The notes: generated by a model not told the origin, from the letters alone. 36,092 nucleotides of DNA from an uncultured Prevotellaceae bacterium (GCA_937915745.1 CALGGJ010000023.1:1-36092); one strand, 5' to 3'. Positions 14,546-23,964 are shown, counted from the first letter of the stretch. A program made the numbers and translations.

Positions 14546-14711
14546 TGAAAAGGCATATACAGGGAAGAGTCGTGATATAAGACAGGAGTGACATAAATGA
14601 GGAGGTGTATGCACACTCTGTGCCGCCGCTGATTTCATGAGTTTCGGTATCGGCAACTGGCTGTGATGTGCAATTTATTGATAATTCATAACGCCTGTAT
14701 CATTTATTTTT

Positions 14712-14748
14712 CGTAACTTTGCCCCCGCATTCGGGTTACAAAGTTACG
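14712..14748 (+). promoter_or_regulatory. tig promoter with overlapping inverted repeat
   Basis: The -7 box TAACTTTG (14714-14721) lies inside the left arm of a perfect 10-bp inverted repeat: CGTAACTTTG at 14712-14721 and CAAAGTTACG at 14739-14748. The spacer itself holds a CCCG-CATT-CGGG mini-hairpin. No good -33 element was seen. The right arm and mini-hairpin belong to the 45-bp unit that is duplicated downstream. Confidence 0.55.
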
Positions 14749-14817
14749 TACCGTCCGTTTCTTGGGCCCCCGCATTCGGGTTACAAAGTTACGTACCGTC
14801 CGTTTCTTGGGCCCCCG
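14721..14817. repeat. 45-bp exact tandem duplication in the tig leader
   Basis: Two identical 45-bp copies (14721-14765 and 14766-14810) are followed by the first 7 nt of a third. Each copy contains CCCGCATTCGGG and CAAAGTTACG. They lie between the -7 box and the tig ATG at 14860, so they are probably transcribed as leader RNA. Confidence 0.95.
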
Positions 14818-14859
14818 AAAAAACGATAACAGAATAATAGAAAACATAAAACCACTGAG

Positions 14860-16197
14860 ATGAATATTACGTTAGAAAAGACCGACGCGGTGAACGCCGT
14901 CGTTACAGCTGAAATCCAGCCCGAAGACTATCAGGATAAAGTAAAGTCAGCAATCAAGGATTTCAGAAAAAAGGCCAACGTGCCTGGATTCCGTAAAGGC
15001 ATGGTGCCAGAAGGCCTTATCAGGAAGCAGTATGGCATGTCGATCCTGGCCGAAGAAGTAAACAAGGTTTTGCAGGAATCGCTCTACAACTATATACGCG
15101 ACAACAAGGTGAACATGCTGGGCGAGCCAATATCAGCTGAAGACAACCAGCATGTTGAACTGGTGGATGGTGGCACATTCACCTTCAAGTTTGAGCTTGC
15201 ACTTGCCCCTGACTTCAAGGTTGAGCTCACAAAGAAGGACAAGGTGGAGTATTACAACGTCGAGGTGACCGACGAAATGGTTGACCAGCAAGTGGATATG
15301 TATCGTCAGCGAGGCGGAAACTACAAGCCTGTTGACAACTATCAGGACAACGACATGCTGAAAGGCGTGATGACCGAACTCGACACCGACGCCCCAATCA
15401 CTGCCGAGGGCGTGGTGATGCTGCCTAAATACATGAAGAACGACGACCAGAAGAAACTCTTCGATGGTGCCAAGGTGAACGACATCATACGTTTCAACCC
15501 GACCACAGCCTACGAGGGCAACGAAACCGAACTGGCATCGCTCATGAAGGTGGATAAGGAGCAAGTAGGCGAGCATAAGGGCGACTTCAACTTCCAAATC
15601 ACCGAAATCACACGCTTCGTGCCGGGCGACCTAACTGAAGAACTCTTCCAGCAAGTATATCCGGGAGGTGAAGTGAAGACCGAAGACGACTTCCGCAAGA
15701 AGATACGCCAGGGCATCGAAGACCGATATGTCAAGGATTCCGACTTCAGATTCCTCATCGACGTGCGTAACTATGTCACCAAGAAACTCGGCAAACTTGA
15801 ATTCCCAGACGAGAAACTGAAGAAAATCATGCTTAACAACGCGGAAGGCGATGAAAAGAAGGTGGAAGAGAACTACGAGAAGAGTATAAAAGAACTGACA
15901 TGGCACCTCGTCAAGGAACAGCTTGTGGAGCAAACCGGAGTGAAGGTTGACGACAAGGACGTGATTGAGATGGCAAAGGACGTGACCCGTATGCAGTTTG
16001 CACAATACGGCATGATGAACATCCCTGACGAATACCTCGACGGCTCGGTAAAGGAAATGATGAAGAAGCGCGAGACAGTCGATAACCTCATCGACCGTTG
16101 CATCGAAGTGAAGCTTGGCACTGCACTCAAGGATATTGTAAGCCTGAAGACAAAGAATGTGACTCCATCCGAGTTCAACAAACTGTTTGAAGAATAA
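14860..16197 (+). CDS. tig: Trigger factor, ribosome-associated chaperone
   Basis: Trigger factor binds nascent chains at the ribosome exit tunnel. The 445-residue protein begins with the ribosome-binding domain, including the signature GFRKGMVPEGLIRKQYG (the usual GFRxGKxP region, here with Gly-Met). A PPIase-like FKBP segment, which appears weakly conserved, and a helical C-terminal domain follow. The PPIase region (about 150-240) lacks a clear set of FKBP residues, as is common in Bacteroidota trigger factors. It has its own leader with a 45-bp duplication and a strong terminator. In many bacteria tig is directly followed by clpP and clpX; here two other genes intervene. Confidence 0.93.
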   Translation: MNITLEKTDAVNAVVTAEIQPEDYQDKVKSAIKDFRKKANVPGFRKGMVPEGLIRKQYGMSILAEEVNKVLQESLYNYIRDNKVNMLGEPISAEDNQHVELVDGGTFTFKFELALAPDFKVELTKKDKVEYYNVEVTDEMVDQQVDMYRQRGGNYKPVDNYQDNDMLKGVMTELDTDAPITAEGVVMLPKYMKNDDQKKLFDGAKVNDIIRFNPTTAYEGNETELASLMKVDKEQVGEHKGDFNFQITEITRFVPGDLTEELFQQVYPGGEVKTEDDFRKKIRQGIEDRYVKDSDFRFLIDVRNYVTKKLGKLEFPDEKLKKIMLNNAEGDEKKVEENYEKSIKELTWHLVKEQLVEQTGVKVDDKDVIEMAKDVTRMQFAQYGMMNIPDEYLDGSVKEMMKKRETVDNLIDRCIEVKLGTALKDIVSLKTKNVTPSEFNKLFEE

Positions 16198-16225
16198 GAC
16201 TTCTCGACGAATTAAAATAATCATA

Positions 16226-16260
16226 AAAAGCATCTCATCACCCGATGGGATGCTTTTTTT
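16226..16260 (+). terminator. Rho-independent terminator of tig
   Basis: An 11-bp stem pairs AGCATCTCATC (16229-16239) with GATGGGATGCT (16244-16254) around ACCC and is followed by seven T; an A run precedes it. Confidence 0.9.
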
Positions 16261-16290
16261 AAGTTTTATACGAAAGTTTTTCTTATATTA

Positions 16291-16322
16291 TTTGTCTGTT
16301 TCGAAGAAAAAGCATAACTTTG
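16291..16322 (+). promoter_or_regulatory. Promoter of the DUF6057-like/PD40 gene pair
   Basis: TTTG (16291-16294), 20 nt, TAACTTTG (16315-16322), 43 nt before the ATG at 16366. Confidence 0.7.
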
Positions 16323-16365
16323 ACGGATAATAACCAAACAGATAACTCTGCCAGTATTCAAAAGA

Positions 16366-18165
16366 ATGAAAAAACAATATCTGCAACAGATAATTCCACT
16401 GGCCGTGTTTGCCATCTTTGCGTTTGCCTATCTGGCCATCACCGCCCAGGACCTGTTCTATGTGGTACAGAGCCAGGACTATTTCGTCTATGACTCGCTC
16501 TACTTCGACCGCGTAGCCTCCTATCCTGGCTGGGTAGCTCCCTACGCAGGCAGTTTCCTCACCCAGTTTGCCTACCATCCGCTGCTTGGCATCGGCTTGT
16601 TCGTATTGTTGCTCACTGCCTTGGCATGGATTGCACAGGCCGTCTGGCGTATGCCAAGACAGTTGTCGGCCCTGACACTCGTGCCGTCGGTGCTGGTGAT
16701 GGCATTTGTCGTGGGGTGGGACTACGGACTATTCGGCACCCGCCACTACGGCAATCTGTTCTCGCCCATAGTGGGACTGATACTGGCCACCTTGCTTACA
16801 GCAGTGTCGGTAAGGCTCAAGAACCGGTGGATACGATATGCATGGAGCATGGCAGTGATTATACTATTCTATCCGTTTCTGGGAGTCTATGCACTTATGG
16901 CAGCTGTGATGCCTCTGATGCTACGGTTTGATAAGTTAATCGTTCTCTTGACACTAGTGCCGTTAGCTTTCGTCCCATATATAGAAGCACAATGGCTCTT
17001 CCCAAACTTCAACAGCCATTTCTGCATGATTGCCGGACTGCCTTTCCGCGACTATTTCAAGACCCCGCAGATGTGGGTGCCACTATATGCGGCCTTTGCT
17101 GTCAGCATCCTCCTGCCTCTCTCGGCAAGAGTGGCCGAAAAAATGAAACCACGCATTGCAACAGCCATATCATGTGCGGTGGTGGTTGCAGCTGTCGCCC
17201 TGGTACCAATACTTCGCTTCGACGATTCCAACTTCAAAACACTGCTTGCTGTAGAACACGCCTATGGCGTGGGCAATGATAATCGCGTGCTGCAACTATG
17301 CACGGCACAGCAACGGCCTATACGTTCGATTGTAGTGTATCGTAACATAGAACTATGGAAACGTGGCGAACTGCTCGACAAGATGTTCCAATATACGTGG
17401 GAAACCGACACTATTAAGTCGGTGAACCTGCGCATGAACACATATATCACCGGTGCAAGAGCCTTCCAGCATTACACCTTCTGGAACTTTTCATATCGAT
17501 GGGCAATGGAACGTATGGTGATGTACAAACCATCGTATGCCGACATTCAAATCATGGCAAAAAACGTAGTGTATAACCACGAGACAGACCTTGCCAATAA
17601 ATATCTTTCTCAACTTGACAACACGTTATTTTACAAAGACTGGGCCCACGCACAACGCCGCCTGCTTTCTCTCGAGACGCTGCAAGCCGACTCGGCCTAT
17701 ATGACGCACCGGCAGATAATACTGGTGCCTCCAGGAGCGATAGACAATACCGAGTATTGCGAATACATGCTGTTGAAATACTTCACCAACCTATATGCCC
17801 TCACACCGAAGCGTGCCGAACTGTGCCTGGCTGCATGTATGATAATGCACAAGGAAGACGAGTTCTGGCAGATTGTGCTTGCCGAGGAGAAAGCAAACCC
17901 CGGCACCAAGCTGCCACGCCATGTGCAGGAAGCTGCGTTGCTCTATGCGCTGAAGAAACAGAACGCCAGGCTGCTGGCGCAGATAAAGCTCATGGTAGGG
18001 CCGCAGGGAACGGTTTGCCAGCAGTTTGAACGCAATCAAGACCTGCTGACACGATTACTCACCACACCAACGATGAGTGATGTGAACACACTTTCGGCAC
18101 TCTGCCCCGGAACATATTGGAACTACTATTTCAACGACTCGCGCAAGGGAGTGATATTCGACTGA
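16366..18165 (+). CDS. Multi-pass membrane protein, DUF6057-like
   Basis: This 599-residue protein resembles the Bacteroidota family DUF6057, recalled from its opening pattern (QDLFYVVQSQDYF, then YPGWVAPYAGSFLTQFAYHP). Its function is unknown. The N-terminal 290 residues hold about nine hydrophobic segments (near 8-27, 64-84, 95-115, 125-148, 155-185, 190-206, 235-255 and 265-285). The rest (about 290-599) is soluble and helical, with segments that look like TPR-type helices, such as LCLAACMIMHKEDEFWQIVLAEEKA. It is probably an inner-membrane protein with a large soluble domain. The lipoprotein gene follows after 15 nt, so the pair is probably an operon under the 16291 promoter. It separates tig from clpP. 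Confidence 0.6.
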   Translation: MKKQYLQQIIPLAVFAIFAFAYLAITAQDLFYVVQSQDYFVYDSLYFDRVASYPGWVAPYAGSFLTQFAYHPLLGIGLFVLLLTALAWIAQAVWRMPRQLSALTLVPSVLVMAFVVGWDYGLFGTRHYGNLFSPIVGLILATLLTAVSVRLKNRWIRYAWSMAVIILFYPFLGVYALMAAVMPLMLRFDKLIVLLTLVPLAFVPYIEAQWLFPNFNSHFCMIAGLPFRDYFKTPQMWVPLYAAFAVSILLPLSARVAEKMKPRIATAISCAVVVAAVALVPILRFDDSNFKTLLAVEHAYGVGNDNRVLQLCTAQQRPIRSIVVYRNIELWKRGELLDKMFQYTWETDTIKSVNLRMNTYITGARAFQHYTFWNFSYRWAMERMVMYKPSYADIQIMAKNVVYNHETDLANKYLSQLDNTLFYKDWAHAQRRLLSLETLQADSAYMTHRQIILVPPGAIDNTEYCEYMLLKYFTNLYALTPKRAELCLAACMIMHKEDEFWQIVLAEEKANPGTKLPRHVQEAALLYALKKQNARLLAQIKLMVGPQGTVCQQFERNQDLLTRLLTTPTMSDVNTLSALCPGTYWNYYFNDSRKGVIFD

Positions 18166-18180
18166 AAAAAAACGACTGGC

Positions 18181-19683
18181 ATGAAAACATATATCATCTC
18201 TATAATAAGCCTTGCAATGCTGATAGCATCGTGCACACCCGAGGTTCCGCGCGACGCGCGCGATAATAATAAGAAAGTGTCGATATTCCCCGACTACACC
18301 GAAGTTGTGATTCCACCCAATATAGCTCCATGCAATTTCCACATAAACGACACGGTGGCAACCGATTTCGTAACAGTGATTGAGGGAAGTGACGGACAGC
18401 AAATTGTTGCCGGAGGTGTGGATGCAAGGTTCAGCGAAAGTAAGTGGCACCAACTGGTGGCACAAAACAAAGGCTCCGAACTCAACGTGACAGTCTATGC
18501 CAAGACAAGCGAAGGATGGGAACATTACAGACCATTCGCCATATCTGTGGCCGAAGAACCAATCGACGAGTATATCTCATATCGTATCATCGAACCGAGC
18601 TACAAGAACTATGGCAGCATAACACTCCGACAACGTAATCTTACGAATTTCGACGAGAGTGTGATATATTCCAATGAAGAGATAAACATGCAGGACGCAG
18701 AATCGTCCTACCAATGCGTCAATTGCCACTCATATCAGAACTATCACACCGATAATTTCCAGTTCCATGTAAGGCACAATAAAGGCGGAACCGTGATAGT
18801 GACTGGCGGAAAGGCCGTAAAGTACAACCTGAAGACCGACTCCACCATCGGTGCCGGCGTATATCCTGCATGGCATCCGTCGGAACCAGTCATTGCCTAT
18901 TCGCTCGACCACACAGTACAAGCATTCCTAATCGACGGTCCGAAACACAAAATAGAAGTGCTCGACACGTTGAGCGACATGGTGCTCTACTACGTAGATA
19001 CCAACGAGATACAGAATGTGCGTAAGAGCAAAGACTGGTATGAGACAACTCCGGGATGGTCGCCACAGGGAGATATGCTGTATTATTGCACGGCCTATTT
19101 CCCACTCGATGTAACTGATACCCACTACGACCTGGGCAATCACTATGACAGAATCCTGTACGACATTGTACGCCATCCGTATGATGTAAAGACACGTACG
19201 ATAGGCGAGGCCGACACCGTATTTAAGGCAAGCACTATAGGCAAAAGTGCATCGTTTCCACGTGTAAGTCCCGACGGACGCTACCTCTTGTTCGGACTGG
19301 CCGACTATGGATACTTCCACGTGTGGCATAGGAGCAGTGACCTGCATGTAATCGACCTGCAGACAATGGAAGAACGGAGCCTGACCGACATGAACAGCCC
19401 GGAAACCGATTCGTATCACGCCTGGAGCAGCAACGGAAGGTGGATTGTGTTTAGCACTCGGCGTGAGGACGGAAACTACACTCGGGCATATATCGGCTAT
19501 TTCGACAAGAACGGGAAGGAACATAAACCGTTTGCCGTGCCACAGTCCGACCCCCTGTTCAACAAAAAGTTCATGAAGAGCTTCAATGCAACCGAGTTCA
19601 TGGTCGAACCTGTTAAGTTTTCGCCCCAGGAACTGGCTGTTGCAGTGCGAAAGGCACCTGTACAAGCAAAATTCTTTAAATAA
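18181..19683 (+). CDS. PD40/TolB-like beta-propeller lipoprotein with a CXXCH motif
   Basis: The 500-residue protein has a lipoprotein signal (LAMLIASC, Cys18). A beta-sandwich-like region follows (about 30-150). Residues 179-183 are CVNCH, a c-type heme-binding CXXCH motif. The remaining 300 residues show WD40/PD40-type blades: AGVYPAWHPSEPVIAYS, PGWSPQGDMLYYC, FPRVSPDGRYLLFGLADY and HAWSSNGRWIVFSTRR. This is a TolB-like propeller. It would be anchored in the outer membrane facing the periplasm or the surface. It is the second gene after the DUF6057-like gene. The role is unknown; candidates are a heme-bearing sensor, a glycan or peptide binder, or a structural partner of the membrane protein. 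A chance CXXCH is possible, since two cysteines can also form a disulfide. Confidence 0.65.
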   Translation: MKTYIISIISLAMLIASCTPEVPRDARDNNKKVSIFPDYTEVVIPPNIAPCNFHINDTVATDFVTVIEGSDGQQIVAGGVDARFSESKWHQLVAQNKGSELNVTVYAKTSEGWEHYRPFAISVAEEPIDEYISYRIIEPSYKNYGSITLRQRNLTNFDESVIYSNEEINMQDAESSYQCVNCHSYQNYHTDNFQFHVRHNKGGTVIVTGGKAVKYNLKTDSTIGAGVYPAWHPSEPVIAYSLDHTVQAFLIDGPKHKIEVLDTLSDMVLYYVDTNEIQNVRKSKDWYETTPGWSPQGDMLYYCTAYFPLDVTDTHYDLGNHYDRILYDIVRHPYDVKTRTIGEADTVFKASTIGKSASFPRVSPDGRYLLFGLADYGYFHVWHRSSDLHVIDLQTMEERSLTDMNSPETDSYHAWSSNGRWIVFSTRREDGNYTRAYIGYFDKNGKEHKPFAVPQSDPLFNKKFMKSFNATEFMVEPVKFSPQELAVAVRKAPVQAKFFK

Positions 19684-19718
19684 ATTCCCAAAAAGATATG
19701 ACAATTCATATTTTTTCT

Positions 19719-19726
19719 TACCTTTG
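19719..19726 (+). promoter_or_regulatory. clpP promoter -7 box
   Basis: TACCTTTG matches TAnnTTTG and lies 48 nt before the clpP ATG. No good -33 element was seen. Confidence 0.6.
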
Positions 19727-19774
19727 AGGACAGAAAACATAAATATCACAATAATTAAAAAGGACAAAAGCAAA

Positions 19775-20446
19775 ATGACAATTAAAGATGATTTCAGAAA
19801 GTATGCCACACACCATTTGGGCATCAGTAGCATGGTGCTCGACGATGTGACGAAAGCACAGGCAGGATACCTCAACCCCTACATACTCGAGGAACGACAG
19901 CTCAACGTGACACAACTCGACGTGTTCTCGCGCCTTATGATGGATCGCATCATCTTCCTCGGAACCGAGATTAACGACTACACAGCCAACGTGTTGCAGG
20001 CTCAGATGCTATACCTCGATTCGGTCGATTCGGGTAAAGACATAAGTGTGTATATCAATTCGCCGGGCGGCAGTGTATATGCAGGACTTGGTATATACGA
20101 CACCATGCAATTCATCAATTCGGCCGTGCAGACCATCTGTACCGGCATGGCTGCATCAATGGCTGCCGTGTTGCTCGTGGCAGGCAAGGAAGGCAAGCGC
20201 AGTGCCCTGCCTCACAGCCGCATCATGATACACCAGCCTATGGGCGGCGCACAAGGGCAGGCCAGCGATATAGAGATAACAGCCCGGGAGATACAGAAAC
20301 TGAAAAACGAACTCTACACAATCATTGCCAACCACTCACACCAACCATTCGACAAAGTGTGGGCAGACTCCGACCGCGATTACTGGATGACAGCAACCGA
20401 AGCACACGACTATGGAATGATAGACCAGGTGTTACAGCGCAAATAA
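19775..20446 (+). CDS. clpP: ATP-dependent Clp protease proteolytic subunit
   Basis: ClpP forms the tetradecameric serine protease chamber fed by ClpX. The 223-residue product has the catalytic triad: Ser128 in TGMAASMAAVLL, His153 in SRIMIHQPMGG and Asp202 in DSDRDYWM. The oligomer segment YINSPGGSVYAGLGIYDTMQ is present. ATG 19775 was chosen. The open frame extends upstream to 19586, but that part overlaps the end of the lipoprotein gene and reads through the promoter box at 19719. clpX follows after 6 nt and is probably co-transcribed. Confidence 0.96.
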   Translation: MTIKDDFRKYATHHLGISSMVLDDVTKAQAGYLNPYILEERQLNVTQLDVFSRLMMDRIIFLGTEINDYTANVLQAQMLYLDSVDSGKDISVYINSPGGSVYAGLGIYDTMQFINSAVQTICTGMAASMAAVLLVAGKEGKRSALPHSRIMIHQPMGGAQGQASDIEITAREIQKLKNELYTIIANHSHQPFDKVWADSDRDYWMTATEAHDYGMIDQVLQRK

Positions 20447-20452
20447 TAAACG

Positions 20453-21679
20453 ATGGAAAAAGGAAAGAAATGCTCGTTCTGCGGACGTAGCGACCGGGAA
20501 GTCGGATTGTTGATATCGGGGCTCAGCGGATACATCTGCGACGAATGTGCAGGTGAAGCCTTCCGTGTGGTTCAGGAACACAAAAAATCAAATACTACGT
20601 TCGACCACACCAATCTGCCTAAACCTCACGAGATAAAAGCATATCTAGACCAGTATGTGATAGGTCAGGACGATGCAAAGATTGCAATGTCGGTGGCCGT
20701 CTATAACCACTACAAACGGTTGCAGCACGAAACCGCGCGGGCCAACGACGATGTGGAGATAGAGAAATCTAACATCATAATGGTAGGAAGCACAGGCACA
20801 GGCAAGACGCTCATGGCACGCACAATAGCAAAGATGCTGGTTGTGCCGTTCACCATAGTAGATGCCACCGTGCTTACCGAAGCCGGATATGTGGGCGAGG
20901 ATGTGGAGAGCCTGCTCTCGCGACTGCTGCAAGAGGCCAATTACGATGTGAAAGCTGCAGAGCGGGGCATTGTATTCATCGACGAGATAGATAAGATAGC
21001 CCGTAAGAGCGATAACCCGTCTATCACACGCGACGTAAGTGGCGAAGGTGTGCAGCAGGGGTTGCTCAAACTGCTCGAGGGGTCGAAAGTGAACGTGCCG
21101 CCATATGGCGGACGCAAGCATCCCGAACAGCAATTCATCGAGGTCGATACACGAAACATATTGTTCATATGCGGAGGTGCCTTTGATGGGATTGAAAGCC
21201 GTATAGCACAACGCCTGAACACCCATGTAGTGGGATATGGGGCGGTCGAGCATACGGCCAAGATAGACAAGACAAACCTCATGCAATACATCGCACCGAT
21301 GGACCTTAAGTCGTTCGGACTCATACCCGAGATAATAGGCCGGCTGCCAATACTCACACATCTCGAACCCCTCGACCGAGATGCCCTGCGACGCATACTC
21401 ACCGAGCCAAAGAACTCGATAGTGAAACAATATATACGCCTGTTTGAACTCGACGGCATACACCTGGAGTTTGACTCCGAGGTGTTCGACTATGTGGTTG
21501 ACAAGGCTATAGAGTTCAAACTGGGAGCCCGCGGACTGCGTTCCATCGTCGAGGCCATCATGATGGAAAAGATGTATGACTCGCCATCAAGCGGAGCAAA
21601 AGAATTGTGCATCGACCTCGATTATGCGAAGCAGCAGGTGGAACGGGCAAGTGGACAGATAGCGAACAGCGGGGCCTGA
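20453..21679 (+). CDS. clpX: ATP-dependent Clp protease ATP-binding subunit
   Basis: ClpX is the hexameric AAA+ unfoldase partner of ClpP. The 408-residue product has the N-terminal zinc-binding domain (CSFCGRSDREVGLL and YICDEC). Walker A is GSTGTGKT (112-119), with VVPFTIVDATVLTEAGYVGEDVES after it, Walker B IVFIDEIDKIA and the sensor region LGARGLRSIVE. The IGF loop that docks on ClpP appears as the diverged segment FGLIPEIIGRLP plus downstream residues. The gene is full length and starts 6 nt after clpP. Confidence 0.96.
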   Translation: MEKGKKCSFCGRSDREVGLLISGLSGYICDECAGEAFRVVQEHKKSNTTFDHTNLPKPHEIKAYLDQYVIGQDDAKIAMSVAVYNHYKRLQHETARANDDVEIEKSNIIMVGSTGTGKTLMARTIAKMLVVPFTIVDATVLTEAGYVGEDVESLLSRLLQEANYDVKAAERGIVFIDEIDKIARKSDNPSITRDVSGEGVQQGLLKLLEGSKVNVPPYGGRKHPEQQFIEVDTRNILFICGGAFDGIESRIAQRLNTHVVGYGAVEHTAKIDKTNLMQYIAPMDLKSFGLIPEIIGRLPILTHLEPLDRDALRRILTEPKNSIVKQYIRLFELDGIHLEFDSEVFDYVVDKAIEFKLGARGLRSIVEAIMMEKMYDSPSSGAKELCIDLDYAKQQVERASGQIANSGA

Positions 21680-21738
21680 AAGAACATGCCGGCCTACAGC
21701 GGTTGAATAGTTGTTTTGAAAACGAAAAGCAAAGATAT

Positions 21739-23910
21739 ATGGCAAAAAAAGACACATTAAAGGACAGTCTGAAATACTACTTTGGATTCGACACCTTCAA
21801 GGGCGACCAGGAAGCAATCATACGCAATCTGATGAAGAAACAAGATACGTTTGTGCTGATGCCTACCGGTGGCGGCAAATCATTGTGTTACCAACTGCCA
21901 GCTCTGCTTATGGAGGGCACGGCTATCGTCATTTCACCCCTAATTGCACTGATGAAAAATCAAGTAGATGCCATCAAACACATTAGCGAAGACGACAATG
22001 TGGCCCACTTCATTAACTCATCGCTCAACAAGGCCAGCATCACCCAAGTGAAGGAAGACATCAAGGCTGGACACACGAAACTGCTGTATGTGGCTCCCGA
22101 GTCACTCACCAAGGCCGAATATACAGAGTTTCTGAAGAACGTGAAGATTTCTTTCTATGCCATCGACGAAGCCCACTGCATATCGGAATGGGGACACGAT
22201 TTTCGCCCCGAATACCGACGTATCCGCCCAATAATAAACGAGATAGGACCAGCACCCGTCATAGCCCTTACGGCTACAGCCACCGACAAGGTACGTATAG
22301 ACATAAAGAAAAACCTTAACATACTCGAAGCCAAAGAATTCAAGTCGTCGTTCAACAGGCCCAACCTTTACTACGAAGTGCGGCCCAAGACCAAAGACGT
22401 AGATAAAGACATCATAAAATACATAAAGACTCATGCTGGCCAAAGCGGCATAATATATTGCCTGAGCCGTAAGAAAGTGGAAGAACTGGCCGAAGTGTTG
22501 AAGACCAACGATATCAAGGCCGCCGCCTATCATGCAGGCATGGACTCGGCTGTGCGAAGTGCCACCCAAGACGACTTCATCATGGAACGAATCGATGTAA
22601 TCGTAGCTACCATTGCCTTCGGAATGGGCATAGACAAGCCTGACGTGCGTTTTGTGATACACTATGACATACCAAAGAGCCTCGAAGGCTATTATCAGGA
22701 AACGGGGCGTGCCGGCCGCGATGACGGTGAAGGCCGCTGTATTGCCTTTTATAGCCGTAAAGACCTTCAGAAACTTGAGAAATTCATGGAAGGCAAGCCT
22801 GTGGCCGAGCAAGACATAGGCCGGCAACTGCTGAAGGAAACAGCCAACTACTGCGAGTCATCAGTATGCAGACGGCGTATGTTGTTGCATTATTTCGGCG
22901 AGACTTACCAGCCCGACAGCTGTGAAAACTGCGACAACTGCCTACATCCGAAGACTCCTGTCGATGCTACAGAGCAGCTGCGACTGGCACTGAAGGTAAT
23001 ACAAGCTATCAAAGAGAACTTCAAGACAGAATACGTAATCGATGTGCTGTGCGGAAACGATACCGACATGGTACTTGCACACAAACACAACCAACTGCCA
23101 CTCTTCGGCAAGGGAGCCGACAAGACTCCCGAATTCTGGAACGCCACACTCAACCAAGCCATGATAGAAGGCTACGTACAGAAAGATGTTGATAACTACG
23201 GACTGCTGAAACTCAAACCGGCAGGGAAGAAGTTCATAAAGTCGCCTGTGCCATTCACCATTGTCGAAGACGTTGCCTACACAGATGACGGTTACGACGA
23301 CAACCCACACAACGAAGCCCTGGACGAGACCCTACATTCCATGTTGCTCGATTTGCGTAAACGCCTGTCGGTGAAGTACGATGTACCGCCGTACATCATA
23401 TTCCAAGACCCGTCAATCAATGCCATGACCACATTCTATCCCATCACCCTCGAGGAGTTGCAGAACATACCTGGAGTAGGGGCCGGTAAGGCAAAACGAT
23501 ACGGACAGCAGTTTGTTGACCTCATACGCAAACACTGCGAAGAGAACAATATTGAACGCCCCGTAGATATGCGTGTGCGTACCGTGGCCAATAAGTCGCT
23601 GACAAAGATAAGCATCATACAAAGCATCGACCGCGGAGTGATACTCGACGATATAGCCATGGCTAAGGGCCTTGATTTCGACGAACTTTTGAGCGAGATG
23701 GAGTCGATAGTATATAGCGGCACAAAACTCAATATTGACTACTTCATCGACGAGGAAATTGATGAGGACAAGGTAGAAGAAATCTACGACTACTTCCGTG
23801 GCAGCGACACCGACGACCTCGACACAGCCATGCGCAACCTCTCAGATGATATATCAGAGGAGGAAGTGCGCCTCGTACGCATCAAATTCATAAGCGAACT
23901 GGCAAACTGA
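21739..23910 (+). CDS. recQ: ATP-dependent DNA helicase RecQ
   Basis: RecQ is a 3'-5' DNA helicase in recombination and fork repair. The 723-residue product has helicase motif I MPTGGGKSLCYQLPAL, motif II DEAHCISEWGHDFRPEYRR, the motif VI region ETGRAGRDDGEG, a four-Cys zinc site (CRRRMLLHYFGE, then CENCDNC), an RQC winged-helix region and an HRDC-like segment LQNIPGVGAGKAKRYG. A 150-residue C-terminal acidic helical extension follows. ATG 21739 starts MAKKDTLKDSLKYYFGFDTFK, matching the family N-terminus. The open frame upstream to 21607 overlaps clpX and was not used. It lies 59 nt after clpX and may be part of the same operon. Confidence 0.95.
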   Translation: MAKKDTLKDSLKYYFGFDTFKGDQEAIIRNLMKKQDTFVLMPTGGGKSLCYQLPALLMEGTAIVISPLIALMKNQVDAIKHISEDDNVAHFINSSLNKASITQVKEDIKAGHTKLLYVAPESLTKAEYTEFLKNVKISFYAIDEAHCISEWGHDFRPEYRRIRPIINEIGPAPVIALTATATDKVRIDIKKNLNILEAKEFKSSFNRPNLYYEVRPKTKDVDKDIIKYIKTHAGQSGIIYCLSRKKVEELAEVLKTNDIKAAAYHAGMDSAVRSATQDDFIMERIDVIVATIAFGMGIDKPDVRFVIHYDIPKSLEGYYQETGRAGRDDGEGRCIAFYSRKDLQKLEKFMEGKPVAEQDIGRQLLKETANYCESSVCRRRMLLHYFGETYQPDSCENCDNCLHPKTPVDATEQLRLALKVIQAIKENFKTEYVIDVLCGNDTDMVLAHKHNQLPLFGKGADKTPEFWNATLNQAMIEGYVQKDVDNYGLLKLKPAGKKFIKSPVPFTIVEDVAYTDDGYDDNPHNEALDETLHSMLLDLRKRLSVKYDVPPYIIFQDPSINAMTTFYPITLEELQNIPGVGAGKAKRYGQQFVDLIRKHCEENNIERPVDMRVRTVANKSLTKISIIQSIDRGVILDDIAMAKGLDFDELLSEMESIVYSGTKLNIDYFIDEEIDEDKVEEIYDYFRGSDTDDLDTAMRNLSDDISEEEVRLVRIKFISELAN

Positions 23911-23964
23911 GAACACGAAAGATACTAACTACGACCAGTCGCTTTGGAGGCAGTTTCTTGATTG

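Noticed and set aside
19586..19774. N-terminal extension of ClpP from the start of its open frame
   Set aside because: It overlaps the lipoprotein gene end and the clpP promoter box; the conserved start is ATG 19775.
21607..21738. N-terminal extension of RecQ from the start of its open frame
   Set aside because: It overlaps the end of clpX in another frame, and the family N-terminus begins at ATG 21739.
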